The notes: a model not told the origin generated them from the letters alone. 64,000 nt of DNA from Natronosalvus vescus (GCF_023973145.1 NZ_CP099546.1:2542001-2606000), one strand, 5' to 3'; counted from the first letter of the stretch, positions 50,105 to 59,079 are shown. Numbers and translations: made by a program.

Positions 50105-51567
50105 GCAGGGAGCCGATGGGGCTGTACGGCTACGGGGGAACCGAGTCGGCCCAACGGCGGGCGCTGACGCGCGGGGAGGTTCCCGTCGCCGTCTACGGCC
50201 TCGGGAAGATGGGGCTCCCCCTCGCGGGCGTGTTCGCCGAGGTGACCGGCGCGGTGACGGGTGTCGACATCGACCCCGCGGTCGTCGACGCGGTGAACGC
50301 CGGTGAGAGCCACGTCGGCGGCGAACCCGGTCTCGAGGAACTGCTGGCCGACCAGGTCGCTCGCGGGCGTCTCGAGGCGACGACCGACGGCGCGAGCGCG
50401 GCGACGAACGCGCGAATCCACGTCATCATCGTGCCGACGCTGATCACGCCCGACGATCAGCCCGACCTGTCGACGATCGAATCCGTCGTTGCGGACGTCG
50501 CTGGCGGCCTCTCGAAGGGCGATCTCGTCATCGTCGAATCGACCCTTCCCCCGGGCACCTGTCGGGACGTCATCGCCCCGCATCTCGCCGCCGAAAGCGG
50601 TCTCGAGCCCGGTTCCTTCGGCGTCGCCTTCTGTCCCGAACGGACGGCCTCCGGCTCCGCGCTGCGGGACATTCGCGGGCAGTACCCGAAGGTCGTCGGC
50701 GGCGTCGACGACGAGAGCGGGCGCGCGGCGGCGCTCGTGTACGACGAACTCTCGAGCAACGCCGTTCACCTGGTCTCGGACGCGACGACGGCCGAGGCGG
50801 TGAAGGTGTTCGAGGGGGTCTACCGAGACGTCAACATCGCGCTGTCGAACCAGCTGGCCGGCACCGCGCCCGAACTCGGAGTCTCGGTTCGCGAGGTGAT
50901 CGAGACGGCCAACCACATTCCGATGTGTCACCTCCACGATCCGGGGCCGGGCGTCGGCGGCCACTGCATTCCGTACTACCCGCACTTCCTGCTCTCGCAG
51001 GTGGAGACGCCGCTCGAGATGGTCGAACTCGGCCGGCGGGTCAACCGCGAGATGCCTGCCAGAACGGTGACGATGCTCGAGGACGCGCTCACGGCGCTGA
51101 CCCGATCCGGGCGTGACGATGGCGACGTGCTCGAGGACGCCGCCGTGCTCGTTCTCGGCTTCACCTACCGGCCGGGCGTCGAGGAGACCAGGGCCTCACC
51201 CGCGATCGATATCGTCGAGACGCTCCGCGAGCGGGGTGCGGACGTCTGGGGCTGTGACCCGCTGGTCGACCCGGCCGACTTCGGCGCCCAGGCGATCGAC
51301 GTCGACGACCTCGCGTCGGGGCCGACGTTCGACGCGGCGATCCTCGTGACGCCTCAGTCCGACTTCGAGCGGATTCCGTGGGCCACCTTCGAGCCGATGG
51401 TCGTCCTCGACGGCCGGGACGTCCTCGCGCTCGAGGAGACCGACCACCGCGTCGTCACCCTGGGCGGCGCTCGCGGCAACCGGCCGACGGTCATCGACGG
51501 CGACGTGCTGGCCGAAACCGGGACGTCGACGATCGGTCGGCCGGCGGCGTTCGATGCGTCCCGGTAG
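50101..51567 (+). CDS. Nucleotide-sugar 6-dehydrogenase (WbpA-like)
   Basis: 488 residues of the UDP-glucose/UDP-ManNAc dehydrogenase family, oxidising C6 to a carboxylate. N-terminal VAVYGLGKMGLPLAGVFA, ESTLPPGTCRDV, FCPERTASGSALRD; catalytic Cys in GPGVGGHCIPYYPHFL; C-terminal LGFTYRPGVEETRASPA. UDP-GlcNAc is the expected substrate in a WbpA-B-E-D pathway. ATG at 50101 overlaps the oxidoreductase stop by 4 bp. Acidic C-terminal residues are few; the tail ends GRPAAFDASR. Confidence 0.88.
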   Translation: MSREPMGLYGYGGTESAQRRALTRGEVPVAVYGLGKMGLPLAGVFAEVTGAVTGVDIDPAVVDAVNAGESHVGGEPGLEELLADQVARGRLEATTDGASAATNARIHVIIVPTLITPDDQPDLSTIESVVADVAGGLSKGDLVIVESTLPPGTCRDVIAPHLAAESGLEPGSFGVAFCPERTASGSALRDIRGQYPKVVGGVDDESGRAAALVYDELSSNAVHLVSDATTAEAVKVFEGVYRDVNIALSNQLAGTAPELGVSVREVIETANHIPMCHLHDPGPGVGGHCIPYYPHFLLSQVETPLEMVELGRRVNREMPARTVTMLEDALTALTRSGRDDGDVLEDAAVLVLGFTYRPGVEETRASPAIDIVETLRERGADVWGCDPLVDPADFGAQAIDVDDLASGPTFDAAILVTPQSDFERIPWATFEPMVVLDGRDVLALEETDHRVVTLGGARGNRPTVIDGDVLAETGTSTIGRPAAFDASR

Positions 51568-51602
51568 TGACAGTGCCACAGCGACGGAACGACGGTGTCG
51601 CC

Positions 51603-51687
51603 CTCGAGTGAGCACCGACATACCGCCATCCTCGAGTGGTGCACCGAGATACCGTCATCCTCGAGCGGGCACCGGGATACCGTCATC
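51603..51687. repeat. Three-copy 28-29-bp tandem repeat
   Basis: Units begin at 51603, 51631 and 51660: CTCGAGTGAGCACCGACATA, CTCGAGTGGTGCACCGAGAT and CTCGAGCGGGCACCGGGATA, each ending ACCGYCATC. It lies in the 357-bp gap between the sugar cluster and the phosphodiesterase-like gene. No open frame of protein character spans it. Confidence 0.8.
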
Positions 51688-51924
51688 CTCAGATGAGGGT
51701 CAGATACCAGTAGCTGGTCGGTACGGCCTGCTTCTCGTTTGACAGGCACTCGCTACTCGAGCGGCCGCTCGAGTATTCGTCTCCGACCGTCTCGAAGCCG
51801 ATCAATAACGAAACGCTCGGTACTGGTCACCCCGAGTGATGACCGACTGCTCGGGCTCGGGACAACCCACCCGCGACGACGTGACTGGTCGATCGAGTCG
51901 GTACCGGCCGCGACGGTGGCACCG

Positions 51925-53538
51925 ATGACCGTCGTCGTCTTCGCGTTCGAGGGGCTCGACGAGGCGTCTCTCGAGCGGTTTGCACCCGACGTGCCGACGA
52001 TCGCCGACCTTCGCGAGCGTGGGGTCTCGGGAACGCTCGAGCCGACGGTACCGGCGACGCCCGCCAGCGTGTGGACGTCGGTCGTGACGGGTACGGATCC
52101 GAGCTATCACGGGATTTTCGACGAGACGACCGCCGAGGGCTATCCCGGTGCCGGCCGTCCCGTCTCCGCTATCGACGTTCGTCGGCCCACGCTGTGGGAC
52201 TACCTGACCGGCGAGGGGGCCAACACGATCGTCTGTGGGTTGCCGCTGACCGATCCGCCGGGGCCGATGAACGGCGTCGTCGTCCCGGGACGCACGGCCG
52301 GCGACTCGAGCGCTGTCGCGCTTCCGGTCGCCGATCCGGCGGACGACGAATCACCACCTCCCTTCCAGGAATCGAGACGGGGAACGATACCGAACGCCTC
52401 CGACACCGGCTTACCCGCGGGCCGCCCGTGGACGGTCGCCGACCTCGAGGGGCCGGCCGAACTACCGTCGCTCATCGACGCCAGACGCCGCTTGAGCGTC
52501 GACCTCCTCGACACCGAACCGTGGGAACTGGCCATCGTCCACGTCCCGGTGGCCGATCCATCGGGAAGACTGCCCGACGGAACGACTGATACGAGTCGGG
52601 CGATTTACCGCGCTGCCGACCGCCTCGTCGCGTCCGTCCTCGAGACCGTTCCGGACGAGACAACGGTCGTCGGCTGTTCGCCGTTGGGTGCGCCCCAACC
52701 GGTCGAGTACCGCGTGCACGTCAACGAACTGCTCGCAGCAAACGGGTTGCTCGAGCGCGAGCCGAAACGCGGGTCGGGGACTGGATCCGGCCTGGTGCCA
52801 TCGCTCGAGTCACTCCTCGCGACCGCCTCGAGCGCGTTCAGTCGGGCCACGAGCGCGTTCAGTCGGATCTCGAGAATGTTCGGGCGGGCCTCGATGCACC
52901 ACCATCGGAACGACGAGGACTGGACGTCGGCGTACCAGTGGGGTCGTTCCCTGGCGTTCTGTCCGAGTGCGAGCGGTGCGGGCGTTCGCCTCAACGTGGC
53001 CGGCCGCGAACGGTACGGCCGGGTCGTCAACTCCGCCTACGAGGAGACGAGAGCGGCCGTTCTCGAGGCGTTGCGCGACTGTCGTGACCCGGACGGCAAT
53101 CCGGCGTTTGAGTTCGCCTGCAACCGCGAGCATCTGTACGATGGCCCGTTCGTCCGGGAGGCTCCGGACGTGATCTGTTCGACGGCCAGGACGGCGTGTA
53201 CGCTCGCTCCGGAACCCGGCAGGCGGTCGTTTACCCCAGCAGCGGGTGCCACCCAGCCCGGCCCGGGAACGTTCTTCGCGGCCGGGCCAGCGATTCGAGA
53301 GAACGGGAACGCCAACGAGAACGGCCCGCTGACCGCCGCCGACATCGCGCCGCTGGTGATCGCAGCACTCGGTCGTCCCGTCCCAACGTTGATGACGGGT
53401 TCGGTTCCCGAGGAGGTGGTTCGTGGCGCCATCGGGTATGGCACGTACACGACGGTCGCCCACGGGACGGTACTGACCGACCCAACGTTCGACGATGCGC
53501 TGCTGGGGGATCACCTCGAGGAGTTCGACTACCGGTGA
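51925..53538 (+). CDS. Phosphodiesterase-like protein lacking metal ligands (probable pseudoenzyme)
   Basis: 537 residues with the overall layout of type I phosphodiesterase/nucleotide pyrophosphatase, as in the intact gene at 57300. The nucleophile region is kept (ATPASVWTSVVTGTDPSYHGI), but the first Asp is Glu (FAFEGLD against VLGLDG), SDHGFG is replaced by GCSPLGAP, and the C-terminal His (ASHRPEG) by Gln (GATQPGPG). All catalytic His are thus missing. Residues ~285-330 carry Ser/Arg/Ala repeats (ATSAFSRISRMFG). ATG at 51925 is the first start with coding character. Likely structural or regulatory in glycan assembly. Confidence 0.72.
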   Translation: MTVVVFAFEGLDEASLERFAPDVPTIADLRERGVSGTLEPTVPATPASVWTSVVTGTDPSYHGIFDETTAEGYPGAGRPVSAIDVRRPTLWDYLTGEGANTIVCGLPLTDPPGPMNGVVVPGRTAGDSSAVALPVADPADDESPPPFQESRRGTIPNASDTGLPAGRPWTVADLEGPAELPSLIDARRRLSVDLLDTEPWELAIVHVPVADPSGRLPDGTTDTSRAIYRAADRLVASVLETVPDETTVVGCSPLGAPQPVEYRVHVNELLAANGLLEREPKRGSGTGSGLVPSLESLLATASSAFSRATSAFSRISRMFGRASMHHHRNDEDWTSAYQWGRSLAFCPSASGAGVRLNVAGRERYGRVVNSAYEETRAAVLEALRDCRDPDGNPAFEFACNREHLYDGPFVREAPDVICSTARTACTLAPEPGRRSFTPAAGATQPGPGTFFAAGPAIRENGNANENGPLTAADIAPLVIAALGRPVPTLMTGSVPEEVVRGAIGYGTYTTVAHGTVLTDPTFDDALLGDHLEEFDYR

Positions 53539-54281
53539 GCCGTGCCCGTCTGAAACGCCGCGAGCGCTTCGTCGGTCACGCCCTCGCGTGAGAGCAGCGT
53601 GAGCAGGTCGTCCGCCCGGATGACGGACTCACCGCGCGGCGTCAACACGGCGTCGTCGCGTTCGATCGCGATCACGAGGACGTCGTCTGCCAGCACGCCT
53701 TCCCGGCCGGCGCGCTCGAGAGAGAGTCCGGTGATCGGTGCCTCCTCGTCGACGGTCACCTCGATGATCTCCGCCCCGCCGGTGAGGCTGATGTAATCGG
53801 AGAGTGGTTTCGGCGTTTCGTCGTCCGGGCCGAACGGGCGATACGCCTGGAAGTGTTCGGTCTGTAGCAGGTCTTCGTCCTCGATGTCGATCCCGAGGGT
53901 GGCGATTTCACGGGCGATCCGCCGGAGATCCTGGGTGTCGGTGCCGACAGCGAGGACGTGAAGGTTGCGCCGGCCGGTCATCAACTCGCGGACGTTGATG
54001 ACGCCGGGAATCAGCCGAACCTGGTGAGCGAGGCGCTCGCGGTCTTCGACCGGCGCGTTACAGAGATACAGGTTGCGCAGTCGACCGTCCCCCCGCTCGA
54101 AATCGACGACTGCGTGGTAGCCCTCGATCACGCCGGCGTCCTCGAGCTGGCCGATGCGGTTGCGGATCGTCGCTGGCGAGACGCCGACCTCGTCGGCGAT
54201 CATCGGGGCCGACGTCGTGCGCGCGTCCTCCATCAGGGCGTGGATGATGCGCTTGTTGACCTCGTCGAGGCGGATGTCCAT
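53529..54281 (-). CDS. Lrp/AsnC-type regulator with TrkA-C domain
   Basis: 250 residues: N-terminal HTH (LDEVNKRIIHALMEDARTTS, VGVSPATIRNRIGQLEDAGV), an Lrp-type ligand-binding central domain, and a C-terminal RCK_C/TrkA-C domain (ISLTGGAEIIEVTVDEEAPI, GVLADDVLVIAIERDDAVLT, RADDLLTLL). Such fusions may sense K+ status or amino acids and regulate transport genes. Its 3' end overlaps the convergent gene by 10 bp. Confidence 0.82.
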   Translation of the reverse strand: MDIRLDEVNKRIIHALMEDARTTSAPMIADEVGVSPATIRNRIGQLEDAGVIEGYHAVVDFERGDGRLRNLYLCNAPVEDRERLAHQVRLIPGVINVRELMTGRRNLHVLAVGTDTQDLRRIAREIATLGIDIEDEDLLQTEHFQAYRPFGPDDETPKPLSDYISLTGGAEIIEVTVDEEAPITGLSLERAGREGVLADDVLVIAIERDDAVLTPRGESVIRADDLLTLLSREGVTDEALAAFQTGTAHR

Positions 54282-54429
54282 GGTGGTGCCTTCTCAGAAC
54301 GGATACTCGAGCCTTTCGCTCGCCGGCCGATCAGTTGGGGTTCGATTCATCGGGAACGTTGTACCAATGAACCGCCTATCGCCGACCCCTTGGCGGGCGA
54401 TCGGCGGCACCTGAATACGACGATTCCTC

Positions 54430-54627
54430 TCAGTCGACGGGATACTCGACGATCTCGTCGTGATCACAGCACGGACAGACGACCGTCTCCGGGGTGACCG
54501 TCGTACCGCAGTTTCGACACTCATAGACGTGCGACGACGTCTCCGCGGTGGACTGATTCGTCGGTGTGTCGGGCGAGCGGGTATTGGTTCCCGACAGGAG
54601 ATCGGTGACGAGATCGGAGAGGGCCAT
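54430..54627 (-). CDS. Small zinc-ribbon protein
   Basis: 65 residues ending in a rubredoxin-like knuckle pair: YECRNCGTTVTPETVVCPCC followed by HDEIVEYPVD. Two CxxC motifs form one zinc site. The N-terminal helix MALSDLVTDLLSG and Thr-rich linker are common in haloarchaeal small zinc proteins. ATG at 54627 is preferred; a TATA box (ACTTATAC on the minus strand, 54660-54667) is 33 bp upstream. Confidence 0.72.
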   Translation of the reverse strand: MALSDLVTDLLSGTNTRSPDTPTNQSTAETSSHVYECRNCGTTVTPETVVCPCCDHDEIVEYPVD

Positions 54628-54659
54628 GTATGGTCTCGTCCTCGGCTTCAATACTAGTC

Positions 54660-54704
54660 CGTATAAGTATTTCGTCGAATATCGTCACGAGTTATATATA
54701 CTCG
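54660..54704. promoter_or_regulatory. Promoter region with TATA inside an inverted repeat
   Basis: ACTTATAC (minus strand, 54660-54667) suits the zinc-ribbon gene at 54627. A second element, CGAGT-TATATAT-ACTCG (54688-54704), is a TATA-like core within perfect 5-bp inverted arms. The gap 54628-55010 holds no gene; the GT4 start at 55011 is 300 bp away. Confidence 0.4.
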
Positions 54705-55010
54705 AGTCGTGGATCAACAACGACGGGGTCATCAGATACGGTATCCGTGACTGTGGTCGCGAACCCGGGACGACGATCGGTGGTTCGTCGGAGGGATACG
54801 AGTTCCGTTCGATGCGCCCGCCCGTGGTCGGCTGCCGTTTTGCCATTCGGGGAATCGAGTGCCAACGGATGGACGGTGGTTCGGTCACGCCATGACGTCT
54901 CGCCGTCGACCGGTTGGTCGCCGCTGCTCTCGAGTGGACTCACTGCTATCGGTCAGGACGCGTCGAAAGGGATCCTTAACAAAGCCGACAGCCGGCGGCC
55001 GTGCACTCGA

Positions 55011-55976
55011 ATGAACGTTCTCACCCTGACGAACGCGGCGGATGCGCCGTTTATGACCCAACAGATGGCCGCGCTCGAGCGCCGCGGTGTTCGCTTCGAG
55101 ACGCGATGTGTCGCCGGGGACGTCTCCGCCGACTCGCCGAGTGAGTCCCGGGGACTGCGCGAGTACCTCTCCTTTTTTCGAACGGTGCGCCAGGAGGTCG
55201 ACGGCGGCTACGACCTGATTCACGCCCACTACGGGCTGACGGCACCGATGGCACTCGCTCAGCGACAGGTTCCGGTCGTCCTGTCGCTGTGGGGGTCGGA
55301 CGTTCACGGCCCCGTCGCACCGATCAGCCGAACCTGTGCGCCTTTCTGTGACGCCGTGATCGTCATGTCCCCCGAAATGCAGAATGCGCTCGGGCGCGAC
55401 TGTCGCGTCATTCCCGACGGGGTCGACCTCGAGTTGTTCACTCCCGGAGCCCAGTCGCTCGCCCGCGACCGCGTCGGCTGGCCGGACGAGACGTACAACG
55501 TTCTATTCCCGTACGCTCCGGATCGCGCCGTGAAAAACTATCCGCGGGCCGAACGAATCGTCGACGCCGTCGACGGTACGCTCGACCGGCCGGTCGCCCT
55601 GCAAACGGTTTCCGGGGTCGATCACGCCGATATGCGCCACTACATGAACGCCGCCGACGCCCTCCTGTTGACTTCCCACAGCGAGGGGTCGCCCAACGCC
55701 GTCAAGGAGGCGATGGCCTGTAACTGCCCCGTGGTCGCCACCGACGTGGGTGACGTTCGAGAACGCCTCGCGGACGTCTCGCCCTCGTGTGTCGCTGCCA
55801 GCGACGAGACGCTGATCGACGGCCTGGCGCAAGTACTCGAGTCGGGCACGCGCTCGAACGGGCGCGACGCCGCTCGGGAGGTCAGTCTCGAGCGAACGAC
55901 CGACGCGATCCTCGAGGTCTACGGGGACGTGACGGGACTCGAACGACCAGCGAAACGACCGGTAGCATCGCCGTAG
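55011..55976 (+). CDS. GT4 glycosyltransferase
   Basis: 321 residues, GT-B fold. N-terminal MNVLTLTNAADAPFMTQQMA, DLIHAHYGLTAP (acceptor side), VVLSLWGSDV, CDAVIVMSPEM, IPDGVDLELFTP, and donor-site LLTSHSEGSPNAVKEAMACN with CPVVATDVGDVRE (the E-x7-E region). Family uses nucleotide-sugar donors; linkage unknown. Likely acts with the glycan cluster upstream. ATG at 55011; the upstream part of the open frame is not coding. Confidence 0.85.
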   Translation: MNVLTLTNAADAPFMTQQMAALERRGVRFETRCVAGDVSADSPSESRGLREYLSFFRTVRQEVDGGYDLIHAHYGLTAPMALAQRQVPVVLSLWGSDVHGPVAPISRTCAPFCDAVIVMSPEMQNALGRDCRVIPDGVDLELFTPGAQSLARDRVGWPDETYNVLFPYAPDRAVKNYPRAERIVDAVDGTLDRPVALQTVSGVDHADMRHYMNAADALLLTSHSEGSPNAVKEAMACNCPVVATDVGDVRERLADVSPSCVAASDETLIDGLAQVLESGTRSNGRDAAREVSLERTTDAILEVYGDVTGLERPAKRPVASP

Positions 55977-56053
55977 CTACTCGCTACGATAACTATAGTG
56001 TATGGATTCGAATAATATAGTTTTGGCCGAGCAAGCGATATTCGTCAAATCGT

Positions 56054-56998
56054 TTACGTCGGCGAGGAGGTCGCCTCGAGGCCGGGGTCAGCAGCCAGTA
56101 CCCGATCGGCGACGTCGCCCATCGTTTCGACGACCAGATCGGTTTCCCGGCGGCGACGGTCGAGGTGCTCGAGGATCGCCCTGATCCGCTGGTCGTCGCG
56201 TTCGGTCACCAGGTTGTTCGGATGCAGCCAGAGGTGACAGAGTCGACCGTCGTCGGCGACGACCGCCTGGTCGATCGCACGGCAGGCGGTGACGACCATC
56301 GGATCGGCCCAGACGGTCTCGACGGTTCGGCGGGCGGTTCCCTCGAAACCGAACAGAAACAGCGAGGCCGGGACGTTAAGCAGACCGTACTCGTCGACGT
56401 GGGGCTCGACGAGCACCGAGCGATCGAACAGCCCCGTCTCGAACACCGACCGGAACCCTTCTGGCGTCGACGTCCGACCCCGGTAGGCGGTCATCCCGGA
56501 CGCCGCCAGCGCTTCTCGGTGCCCGACCTCGTTGCGGGGATAGACGAACGACGAACACTCGAGTCCCCAGTCATCGGCTAGCTCGAGCGCCCGTTCGAAC
56601 TCGGCGGACGCGATCTCGGACGTCGTCTCCGAGGAGTCGAACAGCACGTGAGAGAACGAGTGGCTGGCGAACTCGTGATCGACCGGCGACTCGATGATCG
56701 ACTCGACGAGATCGGGGCCGAACCGGAGATCCGGTCGATCGCGCCAGTCGGTTCGCTCGCGCTCGAACCAGCCCGCCGGTGCCGGGTGGTCGGCGTGAGT
56801 GCCGTCGCAATCCTCGAGCATGAGGTGGCCGACGACAGCCCAGGTCGCCGGGACGTCGTAGGTTTCGAACAGCCCGCGGAGGGCGTTCCAGCCACGACGG
56901 CCGCTTTCGAGCCGATCCGTGGGTGGATTCTCGAGGTCGTGAAAGCCCCAGCCGAGTTCGGCGTCGACGGAGATGACGACGCTACCCACGACGGTCAC
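56054..56998 (-). CDS. Polysaccharide deacetylase (NodB-like)
   Basis: 314-residue carbohydrate esterase 4-type protein. Motif 1 is SVDAELGWGF (Asp and Glu in place of TFDDG), motif 2 HEFASHSFSHVLF (HxxxH-type zinc site), then SSFVYPRNEVGHREAL and a late LWLHPNN. It would remove N-acetyl groups from surface or secreted polysaccharide. GTG at 56998 starts MTVVGSVVISVDAE; no signal peptide, so it may act in the cytoplasm on lipid-linked or nucleotide sugars. Confidence 0.82.
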   Translation of the reverse strand: MTVVGSVVISVDAELGWGFHDLENPPTDRLESGRRGWNALRGLFETYDVPATWAVVGHLMLEDCDGTHADHPAPAGWFERERTDWRDRPDLRFGPDLVESIIESPVDHEFASHSFSHVLFDSSETTSEIASAEFERALELADDWGLECSSFVYPRNEVGHREALAASGMTAYRGRTSTPEGFRSVFETGLFDRSVLVEPHVDEYGLLNVPASLFLFGFEGTARRTVETVWADPMVVTACRAIDQAVVADDGRLCHLWLHPNNLVTERDDQRIRAILEHLDRRRRETDLVVETMGDVADRVLAADPGLEATSSPT

Positions 56999-57271
56999 CT
57001 CCCGTGTCTCTCATAGCGACACTTGCAGTAATCGCTCCCATATCCCGTGCATGACCACGAGTCGGTTTTGTTATGGAGCACCTGCAGCATCGGTCGGGTT
57101 ACTCGAGGGTGGCGATTCGGCGTCTCTGCAGGGGGCACGGCACGACTGACGGTTTCCGGCACTACACCTCTCGGTGACCCTCTCACCCCTCCGACAGTGT
57201 CCCGTTCGTGGCCGTTTCCGACCTGCAGTCGCTGGATAACAAAGGCAACGCTGGGCTATGTGACCGGTAAC

Positions 57272-57288
57272 AGGCGTTGCTAACGCCT
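57272..57288. other. Short perfect hairpin upstream of phosphodiesterase gene
   Basis: AGGCGTT-GCT-AACGCCT forms a 7-bp stem 11 bp before the ATG at 57300, in the expected leader region. The rest of the 57000-57299 gap shows no gene. Confidence 0.4.
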
Positions 57289-57299
57289 CGATCATCATC

Positions 57300-58895
57300 A
57301 TGAGCGGATCTATCACCCCACCGGCATCCGAGCGAGCGTTCGTTCTCGGACTCGATGGCGTACCGTGGCATCTCATTGACCGCTGGAGCGACGACGGCAC
57401 CCTGGAGAACTTCGCTCGGCTTCGATCGGAGGGGGCAACCGGGCCGCTCGACAGCACTCGTCCGGCGACGACGCCGTTGGCCTGGCCCTCGATCGCGACC
57501 GGCGTCTGGCCCGATAAACACGGGATTTATGGCTTTCAGAAGCTCTCCTCGTCGTACTCCCACCGGATGTACACGAGCCAGGACTGCACACAGCCCCCGC
57601 TGTGGGAGCAACTCGAGCCAGCAGTCGTCGGAAACGTGCCGATGACCTACCCGGCGACCGAAATCGACGGCGAACTCGTGACGGGGATGATGACGCCCTC
57701 GACCGACCAGAAGTTCACCCACCCGCCCGACCTGGCCGACGAGATCGAGGAGGCGATACCCGACTACGAGATCAGCCTCAACTACCCCGAGTACGCCGAT
57801 CGGCTGGAGGACTTCGAGGATGCCGTCGCCGATATTCTGGACAAACGACGGCGGCTCATGCGCCTCCTGATGGACAAGCGCGAGGACTGGGAGCTGTTCT
57901 TCTTCGTTTACACCGCTCCGGATCGCTTCCAGCATCTCATCTGGGACGAGGATCGGATTCTCGAGCACTACCGCGATCTCGACGACATCCTGGGCGAGGT
58001 GATGGACTACACCGACGAACACGACGCCGACCTCTACGTGGTCTCCGACCACGGCTTCGGTCCGATCGATCGGCTGGCCTACCCGAACCACTTCCTCGAG
58101 AGGGAGGGGTACCTGTTCCAGACCGAGGACGATGGAACCCGCGGGGCGCTCGCGAGCCTCGGCATCTCGCGTGAGCGGGTAACCAGCGCGCTCAGTCGGG
58201 TGGGCATCTCCGAGGAATTCTTGGTGTCGGCGCTGCCGCGACAGCTGGTCGACTCCGTCGCGTCCCAGATCCCCGGCCAGCACGCCCTCTACGACGTCGA
58301 CTACGAGCAAACGGTCGCGTTCGTTCACGACGCTGGCAACCTCTACATCAACGACACCGACCGGTTCGATCACGGTGTCGTCTCGCCCCGGGAAATCGAC
58401 TCGCTCAAGACCGAACTCACCGACTTCTTCGAGTCGATCACCGACGAGTCGGGCGAACGCGTGTTCGTCGTCTACGACGGCGAGGATCTGTTCCCGACGG
58501 ATTCGAACGCGCCGAACCTGATCGTCAACGGCGCGGGCACCTACGAGGGCCGCAACGCGATCACCGACGAACCGTTCGGCGACCCTACCCCGACCGCCGC
58601 GAGCCATCGCCCCGAAGGGATCATGCTCTGTCGCGGCCCCTCGATCGAACCGGGGGCGACTCTGCGGGGCGCTCGCGTGGTGGACGTCGCACCGACGCTC
58701 CTCCACGGGATCGGCAAGCCGGTGCCCACGAACGCCGACGGACGCGTGCTGTTCGATGCGTTTCGTCCGGACGCCGAGCCGACCGGCACGAAGGTCGAGC
58801 GCAAAAACGTCACCAGCGATCGCAACCGGACGGACGTCGACGACGACTTCTCCGGCGTCGAAGACCGATTGAAAGGGCTTGGTTACATGGAGTGA
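57300..58895 (+). CDS. Type I phosphodiesterase / alkaline-phosphatase-superfamily protein
   Basis: 531 residues. Metal and nucleophile residues are complete: Asp in VLGLDGVPW, Thr in ATTPLAWPSIATGVWPDKHG, Asp/His in TAPDRFQHLIW, Asp-His in VVSDHGFGPID, His in AASHRPEGI. Predicted to cleave phosphodiester or nucleotide-sugar bonds; in haloarchaea such genes lie among glycosylation genes. ATG at 57300. The C-terminal ~40 residues are a short linker ending RLKGLGYME, typical of these proteins. Paralogue of the degenerate protein at 51925. Confidence 0.85.
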   Translation: MSGSITPPASERAFVLGLDGVPWHLIDRWSDDGTLENFARLRSEGATGPLDSTRPATTPLAWPSIATGVWPDKHGIYGFQKLSSSYSHRMYTSQDCTQPPLWEQLEPAVVGNVPMTYPATEIDGELVTGMMTPSTDQKFTHPPDLADEIEEAIPDYEISLNYPEYADRLEDFEDAVADILDKRRRLMRLLMDKREDWELFFFVYTAPDRFQHLIWDEDRILEHYRDLDDILGEVMDYTDEHDADLYVVSDHGFGPIDRLAYPNHFLEREGYLFQTEDDGTRGALASLGISRERVTSALSRVGISEEFLVSALPRQLVDSVASQIPGQHALYDVDYEQTVAFVHDAGNLYINDTDRFDHGVVSPREIDSLKTELTDFFESITDESGERVFVVYDGEDLFPTDSNAPNLIVNGAGTYEGRNAITDEPFGDPTPTAASHRPEGIMLCRGPSIEPGATLRGARVVDVAPTLLHGIGKPVPTNADGRVLFDAFRPDAEPTGTKVERKNVTSDRNRTDVDDDFSGVEDRLKGLGYME

Positions 58896-58902
58896 CTGTC
58901 CG

Positions 58903-58957
58903 GTAACGCGACCGTTACCCGGTTGCACCAGTGTCCGCGAACCGATATATAGGTTCG
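58903..58957 (+). promoter_or_regulatory. DoxX operon promoter with inverted repeats
   Basis: GGTAAC (58903-58908) and GTTACC (58915-58920) form one inverted repeat. CGAACC (58938-58943), GATATATA (58944-58951) and GGTTCG (58952-58957) form a perfect palindrome-flanked TATA box, 27 bp before the ATG at 58978. A third GGTAAC lies at 58969-58974. This looks like a repressor-controlled leaderless promoter. Confidence 0.55.
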
Positions 58958-58977
58958 AATACGTACCTGGTAACGTA

Positions 58978-59079
58978 ATGCAACCACAACTGTCCGCTGC
59001 ACTGTTTCGCTCGAGAACTGCTGACGACCGCGCCGCTCGCGACCACGACCGCAACCGCGACCTCGAGGTGAGCGCCTGA
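58978..59079 (+). CDS. 33-residue protein translationally coupled to doxX
   Basis: MQPQLSAALFRSRTADDRAA continues to LEVSA; its TGA overlaps the ATG of the DoxX gene (TGATG). The TATA box 27 bp upstream makes this the first start codon of a leaderless mRNA. Charged, no cysteines or membrane segment. It may be a real small protein or a coupling/leader peptide; conservation is unknown. Confidence 0.5.
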   Translation: MQPQLSAALFRSRTADDRAARDHDRNRDLEVSA

